From Corynebacterium haematomassiliense (GTDB lineage Bacteria; Actinomycetota; Actinomycetes; Mycobacteriales; Mycobacteriaceae), in assembly GCF_013978595.1 (NCBI RefSeq), contig NZ_JACDTZ010000001.1, positions 1,922,001 through 1,986,000 of the forward strand: a DNA stretch of 64,000 bases. The letters run 5' to 3'. The first letter of the stretch is position 1; each line of letters opens with the position of its first letter. The notes under the pieces are model-generated. The model was not told where the DNA came from. It searched no databases and saw nothing but the letters and a program-made list of their open reading frames with translations. The position numbers and the translations under genes were made by a program. Of the stretch, positions 26,610 to 36,500 are shown piece after piece.

Positions 26610-27038
26610 GTGGCTTCAAGTTCTACCCTGAAACAGCAGCTCGTGCCCTTCCTCTTGGTCGGCGTCGGCTGCGCCGTCCTCGACTTCGGCATCACCTACA
26701 CCCTGGACGTGCCGTTGGGGTGGCAGCGCGACGTTGCCAAGGCCGTCGGCTGGGTCTTCGGCACGCTCGCCGCGTACGTGCTCAACTCCAAGTTCTCCTT
26801 CCAATCCAAGATCAACGCGAAGAAGGCCGGGGCAGTCTTCGTGCTCTACGCCGTGACGTTCGCGGTGCAGATGGTGCTGTGGCGCGTGACGGACTCGCCG
26901 CTGACGTCGCTGGGCCTGGTCAACCCGTGGAAGAACGTCGTGTCCTTTGTCATCGCCCAGGGCGTGGCCACCGTAGTCAACTTTGAGCTGCAGCGGCACC
27001 TGATCTTCCGCGAAGCCAAGAAAACTATGGCCGCCTAA
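26610..27038 (+). CDS. GtrA-family membrane protein
   Basis: 142 residues, four membrane helices, as in GtrA/DPMS-type proteins that help move polyprenyl-linked sugars. Family landmarks: FLLVGVGCAVLDFGITY in helix 1, AYVLNSKFSF after helix 2, and VVNFELQRHLIF after helix 4. The GTG 26610 start is used. In Corynebacteriales a GtrA protein close to dprE1 is a candidate for decaprenyl-phosphoryl-arabinose reorientation; here that is inference from position. It overlaps convergent glfT1 by 14 bp. Confidence 0.88.
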   Translation: MASSSTLKQQLVPFLLVGVGCAVLDFGITYTLDVPLGWQRDVAKAVGWVFGTLAAYVLNSKFSFQSKINAKKAGAVFVLYAVTFAVQMVLWRVTDSPLTSLGLVNPWKNVVSFVIAQGVATVVNFELQRHLIFREAKKTMAA

Positions 27039-27927
27039 AGTCCTCTTTGGCTCCCCGCCGAAGTAGCTTCAGCCACTCGATGAACGCCTTCGGGTCCTTC
27101 TTCTCCAGCAGGAAGAACCAGCCGAAGCGCACCACCTCCTGCAGCTGCATCTTCTTCATGCCGCGCTGGTTAATGATGTAGCCGCGGTTCCGGTACGTGA
27201 AATACCGCTTGGTGGGGTTGTCCGGGAACTGGGCGTGGGCGCGGCCGCCCATGATCGGGTGGAACTCGCCCGAGCCGTCCGGGTGCAGGTAGAACGTGGT
27301 CAGCGCCGTGCCGTAGGGAAGTCCGGATTGTGCCAGACGACGGTGGTACTCCACCTCGTCGCCCCGGATAAACAGACGGTAATCCGGCACGCCGATGCGC
27401 TCCATCGCCTTTGCCGAGATCAGCGCGCCGTTGAACAGGCTGGCGTACTGGGGCAGGAAGTCGCCTTCGAGCTCATCGACGCGGCGGTGCCAGGTCGTTC
27501 CCTGGCGTAGCGGGAACGCCAGCTTCTCAGGGTCGTCGATGTTCGCCACCACCGGGGAGACCTCCGCCAACTGGTGCTTTTCTGCGACCCGATACAGCTC
27601 TTTGAGCACGTGCTCATCCTTGGGGCGGCCGTCGTCGTCCGCGCACCAGATGGCGTCCGCGCCCAGGGCCAGGGCGTGCAGGAATCCGTAGGCGAACCCG
27701 CCCGCGCCGCCCAGGTTGGTTTTGGATGGGAGGTAGACGGCGCGGTCGGCCGCGAGGTCGTCGAGAAGCATTTGCACCTCGTGTTGCGCCCCGTTGTCCA
27801 CCACAATCACCCAATCCACCGGATGCGTCTGGTTAACCACCTGCTTCAACGAGTGTTTCAGCAGGTCAACGCGGCGGTGGGTGACAATCACGGCGGCGGT
27901 CGTGCCGTTCGGATTCAACGCAGTCAT
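27025..27927 (-). CDS. glfT1: galactofuranosyltransferase GlfT1
   Basis: 300 residues, GT2 family. GT-A marks: AAVIVTHRRVDLLKHSLKQ, DWVIVVDNG, NLGGAGGFAYGF, and the metal site AIWCADDDGRPKD; then LFNGALISAKAMERIGVPDYRLFIRGDEVEYHRR, where the acidic pair is the likely base. This matches the enzyme adding the first galactofuranose residues to the rhamnosyl linker (mycobacterial Rv3782). ATG 27927 is the natural start; a longer frame goes through the divergent gene. wzt and wzm, its usual neighbours, are 1.2 kb away, separated by the oppositely oriented gene at 27982. Confidence 0.9.
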   Translation of the reverse strand: MTALNPNGTTAAVIVTHRRVDLLKHSLKQVVNQTHPVDWVIVVDNGAQHEVQMLLDDLAADRAVYLPSKTNLGGAGGFAYGFLHALALGADAIWCADDDGRPKDEHVLKELYRVAEKHQLAEVSPVVANIDDPEKLAFPLRQGTTWHRRVDELEGDFLPQYASLFNGALISAKAMERIGVPDYRLFIRGDEVEYHRRLAQSGLPYGTALTTFYLHPDGSGEFHPIMGGRAHAQFPDNPTKRYFTYRNRGYIINQRGMKKMQLQEVVRFGWFFLLEKKDPKAFIEWLKLLRRGAKEDFRRP

Positions 27928-27981
27928 GCTTTTTATTGTGCCCGAGGGATCCAAACGCGCATTCTTCACGTCTAAGTAGGC

Positions 27982-28956
27982 ATGGCGAATTTGTATGACG
28001 GGATGAATGTCGGTCCAGAGAACAGCCTGCTCCCCGCCGGGAACCTGCCCCAGGGGATGCAAACGGTGCAGGTGAGCGTGCGATTCCACATGCTCGCGCG
28101 GGAACAGAGATCCTACGAGCTAGCCCGGGCGGACTCGCGAAGCCACCCGCGGGGAGTGATCTACCAAGTCCCCGCCGCGTACCGTGCCGCCGCCTTCGGG
28201 ATAGAGAACCCCTCCAACGTGGTCCTCGCCCATGGCGCGCTTGCGCTGTACGGGCTCAAGTACCGAGTCGAGGGCAAAGACACCGTGCTCATGGACCCAT
28301 CGGCGGAACGCAACTCACACGGCAACATCTACAAGCCGTCGATCGTGCGCCGCGGATGCAAGCCTGAGCACGTTTGGCAGGTCCGGCACTACGGGCATGC
28401 GTTTCAGGTTGCTAGCCCGGCGGCGGCGACGGCGCAGGTGCTGAGGGAGATCCGGAGGACGTCGCAAAGCAATGGCGCCACCTTCGCCGGCCACAGCATG
28501 GACCTTGTGGAAGCGGTCACGCTCATCGACTGCGTGCGGCGCCACCTGGGCATTGACCCGGTGGACATCCTGCAAGCGAGCTCAGGGACGGTGTGCCAGC
28601 GGTGGCTCACCCGCGCGCTTGCGAAGTCGAGCAAGCTGGCGGACTCGCCGAAAGAGACCGAAATGCGCCTGCTCGCCCAGATGGTGTGCGACAAGTTTGG
28701 GTTGCGGCTGGAGGAGCAGGTCGTTGTCCGGGACGGCGGCAAGATCGTGACCACGTTTGACCTGGCCATTCCGGAGCTCGGGATCGGGATCATGTACGAC
28801 GGTGCCCACCACGGCGAGGCGAAGCAGTGGCACAAAGACACGGAGATCAACACCGACCTCACCATTTGTGGGTGGCGGGTGCTGCGCTTCACCTCGGCGT
28901 CGTTGCACAAGTTTGTGGAGAAGCTCGTGGCGCTGATCCACAAGCTCCAGTCCTGA
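27982..28956 (+). CDS. AbiEi-like / DUF559 (Vsr-fold) protein
   Basis: 324 residues. The C-terminal part has a DUF559/Vsr-type nuclease-like pattern: FDLAIPELGIGIMYDGAHHGEAKQWHKDTEINTDLTICGWRVLRFT, with D..H/E residues in the usual places (EVDGxxH in relatives, here MYDGAHHG). The N-terminal part contains RGVIYQVPAAYRA and VVLAHGALALYGLKY, as in the AbiEi-like antitoxin group common in actinobacteria. Real function unknown; no partner AbiEii toxin is adjacent. It sits between glfT1 and wzt in the opposite direction and is followed by an intergenic repeat array, which suggests an insertion. Confidence 0.7.
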   Translation: MANLYDGMNVGPENSLLPAGNLPQGMQTVQVSVRFHMLAREQRSYELARADSRSHPRGVIYQVPAAYRAAAFGIENPSNVVLAHGALALYGLKYRVEGKDTVLMDPSAERNSHGNIYKPSIVRRGCKPEHVWQVRHYGHAFQVASPAAATAQVLREIRRTSQSNGATFAGHSMDLVEAVTLIDCVRRHLGIDPVDILQASSGTVCQRWLTRALAKSSKLADSPKETEMRLLAQMVCDKFGLRLEEQVVVRDGGKIVTTFDLAIPELGIGIMYDGAHHGEAKQWHKDTEINTDLTICGWRVLRFTSASLHKFVEKLVALIHKLQS

Positions 28957-29130
28957 CAGATTACGGCAGCCATATGTGCCGACCTGGGGGTTTGAGACCA
29001 GCCTGACAGATTCGGCCACGATGTGCCGGGAGGGGAGGGGTGCTCCTGACAGATTACGGTGGCCGTTTGGGGCGACCTGGGGGTTTGAGACCTGCCTGAC
29101 AGATTCGGCCACGATGTGTCGGGAGAGAGG
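28953..29130. repeat. CTGACAGATT intergenic repeat array (two 93-bp units)
   Basis: CTGACAGATT occurs at 28953, 29003, 29046 and 29096. Spacings of 50, 43 and 50 bases show a 93-bp A+B unit duplicated in tandem. Sub-unit A continues with ACGGYRGCC and GACCTGGGGGTTTGAGACC; sub-unit B continues with CGGCCACGATGTGYCGGGAG. The A+B pair recurs at 40623/40672 and a fragment lies at 23298. The first copy overlaps the last codons of the DUF559 gene. No open frame is seen. Confidence 0.8.
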
Positions 29131-29134
29131 GGGG

Positions 29135-29941
29135 CTAGGGCTTTTCGACGTCAGCGTCGCCGTGGAAGCGCTCGACCAGCTCCGCGACGTACTCGCCGGT
29201 CTCGGGGCCCTCGTAGGCGCCCACGACGTCGGCGACCAGGCCGGCCTCTCTAATTTCGCCCTTGTCCACCCACAGGGCGGTGTTGCAGAGCTGTGCCAAG
29301 AAGTCGTTGGAGTGGGAGGCGAAGACCAGGATGCCGGAGCGCTCCACCATCTCGGCGAGCCTCACGCGGGCTTTGGCCATGAAGGCGGCGTCGACGGCGC
29401 CGATGCCCTCGTCGAGCAGCAGGATCTCCGGCTCGATGGAGGTGACCACGCCGAGTGCCAACCTGACTCGCATGCCGGTGGAGTAGGTGCGAAGGGGCAT
29501 GCTGAGGTAGTCGCCGAGCTCGGAAAACTCGGCGATCTCGTCCATCTTCGCCTTCATCTGTTTGCGGGTCTGGCCCAAGAACAGGCCGCGGATGATGATG
29601 TTTTCGTAGCCGGAGATCTCCGGGTCCATGCCCACACCCAGGTCGAATACGGGGGCGACGCGGCCGCGGACGTCGGCGACGCCGCGGGTCGGCTCGTAAA
29701 TGCCCGAGAGCAGGCGCAGCAGGGTGGACTTGCCGGCGCCGTTGTGGCCGACCAGGCCGACGCGGTCGCCTTCCCGCAGGTGCAGGTTGATGTCGCGCAG
29801 CGCCTCCACGACCACGGTGTTGGAGGCGTTCTGGCCGATCTTGCCGCCGGCGGACGACATCACGGCCTTCTTCAGGGAGCGGGACTTGGCGTCGAAGATG
29901 GGGAAGTCGACGCAGGCGTTGTAGGTGTCGATGGAAACCAT
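29135..29941 (-). CDS. wzt: galactan/O-antigen-type ABC exporter ATPase
   Basis: 268 residues. Walker A GLVGHNGAGKSTLLRLLSG, Q-loop-like region EISGYENIIIRG, signature TYSTGMRVRLALGVV, Walker B EILLLDEGIGAVDAAF, switch His FASHSND. The Wzt subclass is shown by VVVEALRDINLHLREGDR and the motif GVADVRGRVAPVFDLGVGMD. It lacks the C-terminal carbohydrate-binding domain of long Wzt proteins, like the mycobacterial RfbE (Rv3781). With Wzm it is thought to export lipid-linked galactan. It follows wzm by 17 bp. Confidence 0.92.
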   Translation of the reverse strand: MVSIDTYNACVDFPIFDAKSRSLKKAVMSSAGGKIGQNASNTVVVEALRDINLHLREGDRVGLVGHNGAGKSTLLRLLSGIYEPTRGVADVRGRVAPVFDLGVGMDPEISGYENIIIRGLFLGQTRKQMKAKMDEIAEFSELGDYLSMPLRTYSTGMRVRLALGVVTSIEPEILLLDEGIGAVDAAFMAKARVRLAEMVERSGILVFASHSNDFLAQLCNTALWVDKGEIREAGLVADVVGAYEGPETGEYVAELVERFHGDADVEKP

Positions 29942-29958
29942 GTGAAACTCCTAAACTC

Positions 29959-30807
29959 CTAAACCCAGTACGGCACGCGGAAGCGCCAGCGCTTCATGGC
30001 AAGCAGGGTGATCAGGACGCCGGCGACGGTGCAGGCAAGGACGATGCCCCAGTGGTAGGCGGCCAACGGTTCGTCGATAAGCGGGGCCCTCACGATCTCA
30101 AGGTAGTGGTAGAGGGGGTTGACCTCGGCGAGCATGGCGCGCTGGGCGACCTCGCCGCTCTGGTCCTTGAGGGTGCGGGTGGTCCAGACGATCGGGGTGA
30201 CGTAGAACAGCAGCTGCACCAGCGCTTCCAGCAGCGGGGCGACGTCGCGGAAGCGGGTGGCAACCATGCCGAAGAACATGGCCACCCACACGCCGTTGAC
30301 CACGAGCAGGGCCAGGCCGGGGATGAACAGCAGGGTGTGCAGGGTCAGCGGGATGCGGAAAATCAGCACCAAAAGCAGCCAGATCACCATGTTGTGGGCC
30401 AAAAACAGCAGCTGGCGCCACACCAGGCGGTACACGTGCACCGACAGAGCAGATGGGAGCTGTTTGATCAGGCCTTCGTTTTCGATGAAGACGTTCGCGC
30501 CGTCCTTGATGCAGCCGGAGATGAAGCCCCAGACGATGAAGCCGACGGTGACGTGCGGGAGGAACTCCGCGACATCGATTTGGAACAGCATGGAGTACAG
30601 CAGGCCCAGCGCCAGCGACATCACGCCGGTGGCGATGGTGATCCACAGCGGGCCGAGGGTGGACCTCCGGTACCGCTGTTTGATGTCCTGCCATCCCAGT
30701 TGCAGCCAGAGCTCGTGTTGGCCCCAGCCGCGGATGAGGTCGTCGAACGCGCGCCGGAAGGTCTTGGACTTCGACGGCGGCGTGTCTTCGCCCGGAGGGC
30801 TGGTCAT
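29959..30807 (-). CDS. wzm: galactan/O-antigen-type ABC exporter permease
   Basis: 282 residues, ABC-2 permease with six membrane helices. N-terminal interface motif HELWLQLGWQDIKQRYRRSTLGPLWITI, re-entrant region VGFIVWGFISGCIKDGANVFIENEGLIKQL, and the conserved ALVQLLFYVTPIVW; all are typical of Wzm. ATG 30807 (MTSPPGED) is given, but GTG 30846 is in frame with AGGGTG just upstream and could be the true start (adding 13 residues). Partner of the ATPase at 29135. Homologue of mycobacterial RfbD (Rv3783). Confidence 0.92.
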   Translation of the reverse strand: MTSPPGEDTPPSKSKTFRRAFDDLIRGWGQHELWLQLGWQDIKQRYRRSTLGPLWITIATGVMSLALGLLYSMLFQIDVAEFLPHVTVGFIVWGFISGCIKDGANVFIENEGLIKQLPSALSVHVYRLVWRQLLFLAHNMVIWLLLVLIFRIPLTLHTLLFIPGLALLVVNGVWVAMFFGMVATRFRDVAPLLEALVQLLFYVTPIVWTTRTLKDQSGEVAQRAMLAEVNPLYHYLEIVRAPLIDEPLAAYHWGIVLACTVAGVLITLLAMKRWRFRVPYWV

Positions 30808-30951
30808 GCGGGCGACGTCTTGGCGCAGCTGATCTTCGTTGTGCACGCAGATCACCCTAGTGCACTGTATTTGCGCACCCGAGCTGGCGGTGTGCGCCGT
30901 GTCGGACGGGCGTGCATAATTGGGGCATTCTTGCCTGAAGGGAGGTCGGCC

Positions 30952-32163
30952 GTGGCGTATGACGTGTGGGGAGTGCGTGGACTCTACACATCGCTCGGTA
31001 GCGGCTGGACGTACCTGAACGCCCACACGCAGCCGCAGGTGCCGGAGAAGGTGGCGACGGCGGTCTCGCGAAGCTTCCGCAGCGCGGCGCTGGTGCCGCC
31101 GCCGGAGCCGGTGCTGGGATCGCACTCGAAGGAGGCGCTGGGCCAGCCGGAGGGCGTGCAGTACCCGGAGATGGCGCGGGTGGCCATCGCGGACCTGACC
31201 GGTGTGGCGGCGGACCAGGTGGTGCTGGGCCCGAGCGTGCCTGCGCTGTACTCGGCGCTGGTCAACGCGATGAAGCCGATGCTGCGCCGTAATTCTTCTA
31301 TCGTGCTCAACCCGCTGGACCGGCCGCATTTGACCAAGCGGCTGCAGCGCGCCGGGCTGGATGAGGTCTGGGCGCAGGCGGATCTGGCCACCGGCGATCT
31401 GCCGGCGTGGCAGTACAGCGAGATCGCGGACGGCTCCACCCGCCTGGTGTCCGTGCCGGCGGCGCACCGGGAGCTGGGCAACGTGGTGCGGGTGGCCGAC
31501 ATCGCGGAGGCTGTGCGCGCGAAGTCGAGGGCGTGGGTGCTTGTGGACACCACCGCGTACGCCCCCTACCGGCCCGTAGACCTGGAGGCCTGGGGCGCGG
31601 ACGTGGCCGCGGTGGACATCGCCCAGCTGGGCGGGCCGGACATCGCCGCGCTGATCTTCCGCGATTCCGCCATGTTCAAGCGCCTGGACATGGAGGCGCT
31701 GGACCTGGAGGTTTCCCAGGGGCTGGCGGGTGCGGTGCCGGCGGTGGTGGACCACTACGCCTCCCTGGTCGAGGGCTTTACCGGCCGCGCTACCCGCCGC
31801 AACCGCCTGAAGTACTCCCTGGACGCGACCACCGCCTACCTCAACGGCCTGCGGGATGACCTGCACACGTTCTTGGGCACCCTGCCCGCCGTGCACATCG
31901 TCGGCGTCAGCGGCGAGGCGGCCGAGGACGCGCGCGTGGAGCGCATCCCGCGCCTGGCGTTCGGCGTGACCGGCGTGCCGTCCGAAACCGTGCTGCGCCG
32001 CCTGTTGGCCAACGGCATCGTGGCCACCCAGACGTGCGCCACACCGCTTCTCGACGACATGGGCGTCGCCGACATGGGCGGCGCCGTGACCATCGCCATG
32101 TCGCCGTTCAACACCCAGAACGACATCGAGCAGCTGGTGCGCACCGTGGCGTCGCTGGCTTAA
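30952..32163 (+). CDS. cysteine-desulfurase-like class V aminotransferase-fold protein, PLP lysine not seen
   Basis: 403 residues from GTG 30952, with GGAGG 8 bases upstream. The fold follows cysteine desulfurase-like proteins (mycobacterial Rv3778c, in the same neighbourhood of wzm/wzt): MAYDVWGVRGLYTSLGSGW, VLVDTTAYAPYRPVDLEAWGADV, then VAAVDIAQLGGPDIAALIFRD. In catalytic members this last segment carries the PLP lysine (a xAYKxxGPxxG pattern); here the position reads AQLGGP, without Lys. It may therefore not be a PLP enzyme. Its stop overlaps that of the convergent oxidoreductase by 4 bp (TTAA). Confidence 0.75.
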   Translation: MAYDVWGVRGLYTSLGSGWTYLNAHTQPQVPEKVATAVSRSFRSAALVPPPEPVLGSHSKEALGQPEGVQYPEMARVAIADLTGVAADQVVLGPSVPALYSALVNAMKPMLRRNSSIVLNPLDRPHLTKRLQRAGLDEVWAQADLATGDLPAWQYSEIADGSTRLVSVPAAHRELGNVVRVADIAEAVRAKSRAWVLVDTTAYAPYRPVDLEAWGADVAAVDIAQLGGPDIAALIFRDSAMFKRLDMEALDLEVSQGLAGAVPAVVDHYASLVEGFTGRATRRNRLKYSLDATTAYLNGLRDDLHTFLGTLPAVHIVGVSGEAAEDARVERIPRLAFGVTGVPSETVLRRLLANGIVATQTCATPLLDDMGVADMGGAVTIAMSPFNTQNDIEQLVRTVASLA

Positions 32164-33095
32164 ACCACCAAAAGGATCTTCCCGGTGTTGTCGCCGGAAT
32201 CCAGGTGCTCGTGGGCCTTCTTGGCGTCTGCGAGCGGGAAGCGCGCGGAGATGTTCGGGGCGATCTTGCCGGACTCGATCAGCGGCCACACATTTTCCAC
32301 CGTGGAGGCGACAATCGCCGCCTTCATCGGCCGGGGGCGTGCGCGCAGGGTGGTGGCGGTGACGGACAGGCGCCGCGGCATCATCCGGCCCAGCGACAGG
32401 GTGCCCTTCGGCCCGCCCTGCACCGCGATGACGATGAGGTGCCCGTCCGTGTTCAGCGTCTTGATGTTCTGCTCCAGGTACGGCCCGCCAACCACGTCCA
32501 GGATCGCGTCCGCCCACCCGGGCAGCTCCTCAGCGAAGTTCTGCTCCTTGTAGTTGATCAGGATGTCCGCGCCGAGCTCGCGGCAGTACTCGAGCTTCTC
32601 CTGGCTTCCGGCGGTCACCGCCACCTCGCAGCCGAGCGCCTTGCACATCTGGATGGCGAAGGAGCCGATGCCGCCCGCGCCGCCGTGGATGAGCACTTTG
32701 TCGCCCTCAGAGATCCCGGCGATCATGCCCAGGTTCGACCACACCGTGCACGCCACCTCGACCACGCCCGCGGTCTCCTCCACGGTCAGGCCCGACGGGA
32801 TCGGCGTGAGCTGGCCTTCCGGCACCGCCACGTACTCCGCGTAGCCGCCGCCGGCGAGCAGGCAGCCGACCTCATCGCCCTCCTTGCGGCCAGTCGTGCC
32901 CGGATCCACGATCACCCCCGCGCACTCCAGCCCCATAATCTCGGACTCGCCCTTCGGCGGCGGGTACTTCCCGGCGGCCTGCATCAGGTCGCCTCGGTTC
33001 ACGCCGGCGGCCACAACCTTGACCAGGACTTCGCCGTCTTGCGGGGTGGGCCTTTGGGCGTCGTAAAGCATGAGCTCATCATTGATTGCTTTCAT
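32160..33095 (-). CDS. NADPH:quinone oxidoreductase family protein (zinc-free MDR)
   Basis: 311 residues, medium-chain dehydrogenase/reductase fold. N-terminal catalytic domain with AAGVNRGDLMQAAGKYPPP, then GLECAGVIV; nucleotide-binding motif IHGGAGGIGSFAIQMCKALG. The structural zinc Cys cluster is absent, as in quinone reductase/PIG3-type members, so a one-electron or hydride transfer to quinones or enones is expected. This gene flanks the class V protein in mycobacteria too (Rv3777), supporting the synteny. tRNA-Ser lies upstream. Confidence 0.88.
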   Translation of the reverse strand: MKAINDELMLYDAQRPTPQDGEVLVKVVAAGVNRGDLMQAAGKYPPPKGESEIMGLECAGVIVDPGTTGRKEGDEVGCLLAGGGYAEYVAVPEGQLTPIPSGLTVEETAGVVEVACTVWSNLGMIAGISEGDKVLIHGGAGGIGSFAIQMCKALGCEVAVTAGSQEKLEYCRELGADILINYKEQNFAEELPGWADAILDVVGGPYLEQNIKTLNTDGHLIVIAVQGGPKGTLSLGRMMPRRLSVTATTLRARPRPMKAAIVASTVENVWPLIESGKIAPNISARFPLADAKKAHEHLDSGDNTGKILLVV

Positions 33096-33126
33096 GCGGC
33101 AAGGCTACGTTAGACTGCTCTGAGTT

Positions 33127-33214
<88 letters not shown>

Positions 33215-33570
33215 ACTTCTTTTCGGGGGCATTTGCTTATCGACGCCTCCGGTTTCCCTCCCTTCCTTAAATCTCGGTGAATTTATTGGGAGGGGGTTTG
33301 GGCTGGGTCGTGAGGCGGCGTAACAGCTAGGTGACACACGAAAAACCGGTCAGGTTATCCATCTGGTCGGTTTTGCGTTGCGGATGTCGTACGGCCGATT
33401 TCTGATAAGTCCAAACAGCTGCTGAAACTTTGGTAAATAAATCAAAAACTCTGACAGCAAGCTTATTGACGCGTGTAGTGTGCGAACCATCCCTGCCGTC
33501 GTAGCGTTGCTTTTCCTGGATGCTGAAGGCGGGATTTCCCTTTATCAACGCTCTCCACGCGGAGGTACAT
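33215..33570. other. 355-bp intergenic region upstream of the SdrD-B giant gene
   Basis: No convincing gene. It holds an exact GCTTATCGACG copy (33235-33245), a terminator-like hairpin (33341-33374) with no gene to terminate nearby, and an AT-rich stretch around 33420-33470 suited to a promoter. The only start signal is GGAGG at 33561, 5 bases before ATG 33571. Confidence 0.6.
33341..33374 (+). terminator. orphan terminator-like hairpin
   Basis: AAAAACCGGTCAG / CTGGTCGGTTTT with the loop GTTATCCAT. It is nearly the same sequence as the terminator at 39633-39667 that follows the giant gene, loop included. Nothing but tRNA-Ser, 130 bp away, lies upstream, so it looks like a relic of a duplicated or deleted neighbour. 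Confidence 0.6.
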
Positions 33571-36500
33571 ATGAGCGAAAATTTGACCAGGAAAAACAGT
33601 TTGCGCCGCAACATTGCGGCGGTTATTGGAGCAGTATCGCTAGCGTGCGGGAGCGTCGCGGTGCCAGTGGTGGCACCGGAGTACGCGCCGGTGGCGCGTG
33701 CGGCTGATACGAGTGTGAATTGGGATTCGGTCGAGGCCCCGAGCTACAACCCGAAGATTGAAGTAACCGTCGATGAAACAAATCCAACTGGGGATTTTAA
33801 TTACCTGTTAACTTTCGACGCTGTTCCGCCGAGGCCCACATCGCGCCCCAGCGAAGCAGGGCAGTCCAATCTTCGCAACCTTAAGGTCTGGGTTATTCCC
33901 GATGACGGGAAGACGGAACTGAGGCGAGATCCAGAACCGACGGACTTCAAATGGGCGAGCAGGCAAACACACCCTATCTACGACATCCAACACATAGGTA
34001 AGGAAACGCTGATCCTTTTCGGTGAGCCCGCCGGAGTAGATGGAGATGGGAATACCATCCTGGAGATTCCAGATGGTGATTACCCGATTAGCGCAAAACT
34101 GCCTGCGCGAGTTTCGGAGGGCAGTTCCGTGCCTTTCCACGCGTTCGCTGGAATGTATGCGCAGCTTCGACCGAAGGTGGGTTGGCAAAAAGACTTTACT
34201 TACCTGCTCCGAGAGCCGGAGAAAGACTCCCAGTTCCACACTTACCCGGATGCCTGCAGGTCGGAAAACTGGAGCAAGTATACGCTCCACGGTGACGGTT
34301 ACGGTCAGCAGTTGGTCCAGTTATATGTGGGTACAGAATTGCCGTGGATGGCTCTAGGGGCAGAGCAGACGAACCTTGCCGCAGATAAAAGGCAAGAGCT
34401 CGAGCAGCAAGGATTCTTTTTTGGGCCTGGCTACAGTATCCGAATTACGGATCCGAACGGAAATGTCATCACTGAAGAGGTGATGGATAAAGCTTCCGTC
34501 GGCGATCCCAAACAAGATCCACGGGACCCTTACCCCTATTCCGTCAACCAGAACTGGTTGCAGGCATGGGAGTGGAATTTTAATGCGACAAGCATCGCGG
34601 ACTCCGATCAGATCGATGAAAGCGAAGTTTGGCTCCGTTCTGGAACTACGATCGAGTTCCACCAACTCAACCTGATCCAACCGGATGAAAACGGCGAATG
34701 CAGCCTGGGCAGCAAGGACGAAGCGCAGGCATGGGCCAACCGCTCACTCACGCACATCGTCAGCTATCGCAAAGATGTGGAGCGAGAAATTGAGGACGAA
34801 ATTCAATTTGGTTCCCCGTTCATCGGCGACCGCGTCTGGGTCGACGCCAACGGCGACGGCATTCAAAACGAGGATGAGACCACCGGCGTCCCCAATGTCA
34901 AGGTGATCGTTTCTCGCGAGGGCGAACCGGATCGCACCGCTACCACGGACGCTGATGGCAAATGGCTTGTGCAGGACTTGACTCCTGACGCCCAGTACAA
35001 CGTGCGTTTCGTCTTGCCTGCAGGTGGTGACTACAAGGATTACTTGGTCACCAAGACTGGTACGGGTGACGGTGACGTCGACTCGAATGGCTTGAGCTTT
35101 ACGACGGATCCGGTGCCCGCGACAGGCGATCTCACCTACGACCTCGGCATTACGCCGCCGGCCTCGGTTGGTGATTTCGTGTGGGAGGACACCAACGGCA
35201 ACGGTATCCAGGACGATGGTGAGCCGCCGGTGCCGAACACAACCGTTCGAGTGAATGGTCCGAACGGTGAGGAGCACACGACCTCGACTGACGAGGACGG
35301 TAAGTGGAGTGTGGACGGGTTGACTCCGGGTGTGGAGTACACCGTGGAGTTCACCCCGCCGGCTGGGTACCAGGTGACTAAGACTGAGCAAGGTGAGGAT
35401 CGCGGCAAGGACTCGAACCCGCAGTCTTCGAAGGTCACGTTGGAACCGGGCGAGAACAACACCAGCTACGACCTCGGACTTGTGAAGGCAGCGTCTGTTG
35501 GCGATCGGGTGTGGCTCGATTCGAACAATAACGGTGTACAGGACGAGGGCGAGACGAACGTCGCTGGAGTGACCGTGACGGTGACCGGCAATGGAGAAAC
35601 TCACACTGCCACAACGGATTCCAACGGCCAGTGGCGTGTTGATGGTCTGACTCCGGGGGTGGAATACACCGTGGAGTTCACCCCTCCGGCTGGGTACCAG
35701 GTCACGAAGACGGGGCAGGGCGATGAGGCTACGGACTCCAACCCGCTTTCGTCCACAGTGACTCTGACGACTGGGGAGTACAACGAGACGTATGACCTTG
35801 GGCTCGTCGGAAAGCCCGCTTCTGTTGGTGATCGCGTATGGATCGATGCGAACCGCAATGGTGTGCAGGATGAGGGCGAGGAGAATCTCGCTGGTGTGAC
35901 TGTCACCGTCACCCCGCCTGCTGGTTCGGACGAGCAGCCGCGTACTGCGACGACGGATGCGGACGGCAAGTGGCGCATTGACGAACTGACTCCGGGTGTG
36001 GAGTACACTGTTTCGTTCGAATTGCCCGAGGGGTACAAGGCCACGGATGCGTTGGTTGGCGAAGACCGCGGGGTTGATTCCAACGGTTTGCGTTCGACGG
36101 TGACGCTCAAGCCGGGTGAGTACAACGACACCTACGACTTGGGTGTTTACCAACCAGCATCGATTGGTGACTTCGTGTGGGAGGACACCAACGGCGACGG
36201 CATCCAGGATGAAGGCGAACCGCCGGTGCCGAACACTATCGTTCGAGTGACTGGCCCGAATGGTGAGACGCACACGACCGCGACCGACAAGGACGGTAAG
36301 TGGAGTGTTGATGGGTTGACTCCGGGTGTGGAGTACACCGTGGAGTTCACCCCGCCGGCTGGGTACAAGGTCACGAAGGCGGAGCAGGGTGAGGATCGCG
36401 GCAAGGACTCGAACCCGCTGAGTTCGACGGTTTCGCTGAAGCCGGGCGAGAACAACACCACCTATGATCTCGGGCTCATCAAGCCTGCCTCCGTCGGCGA

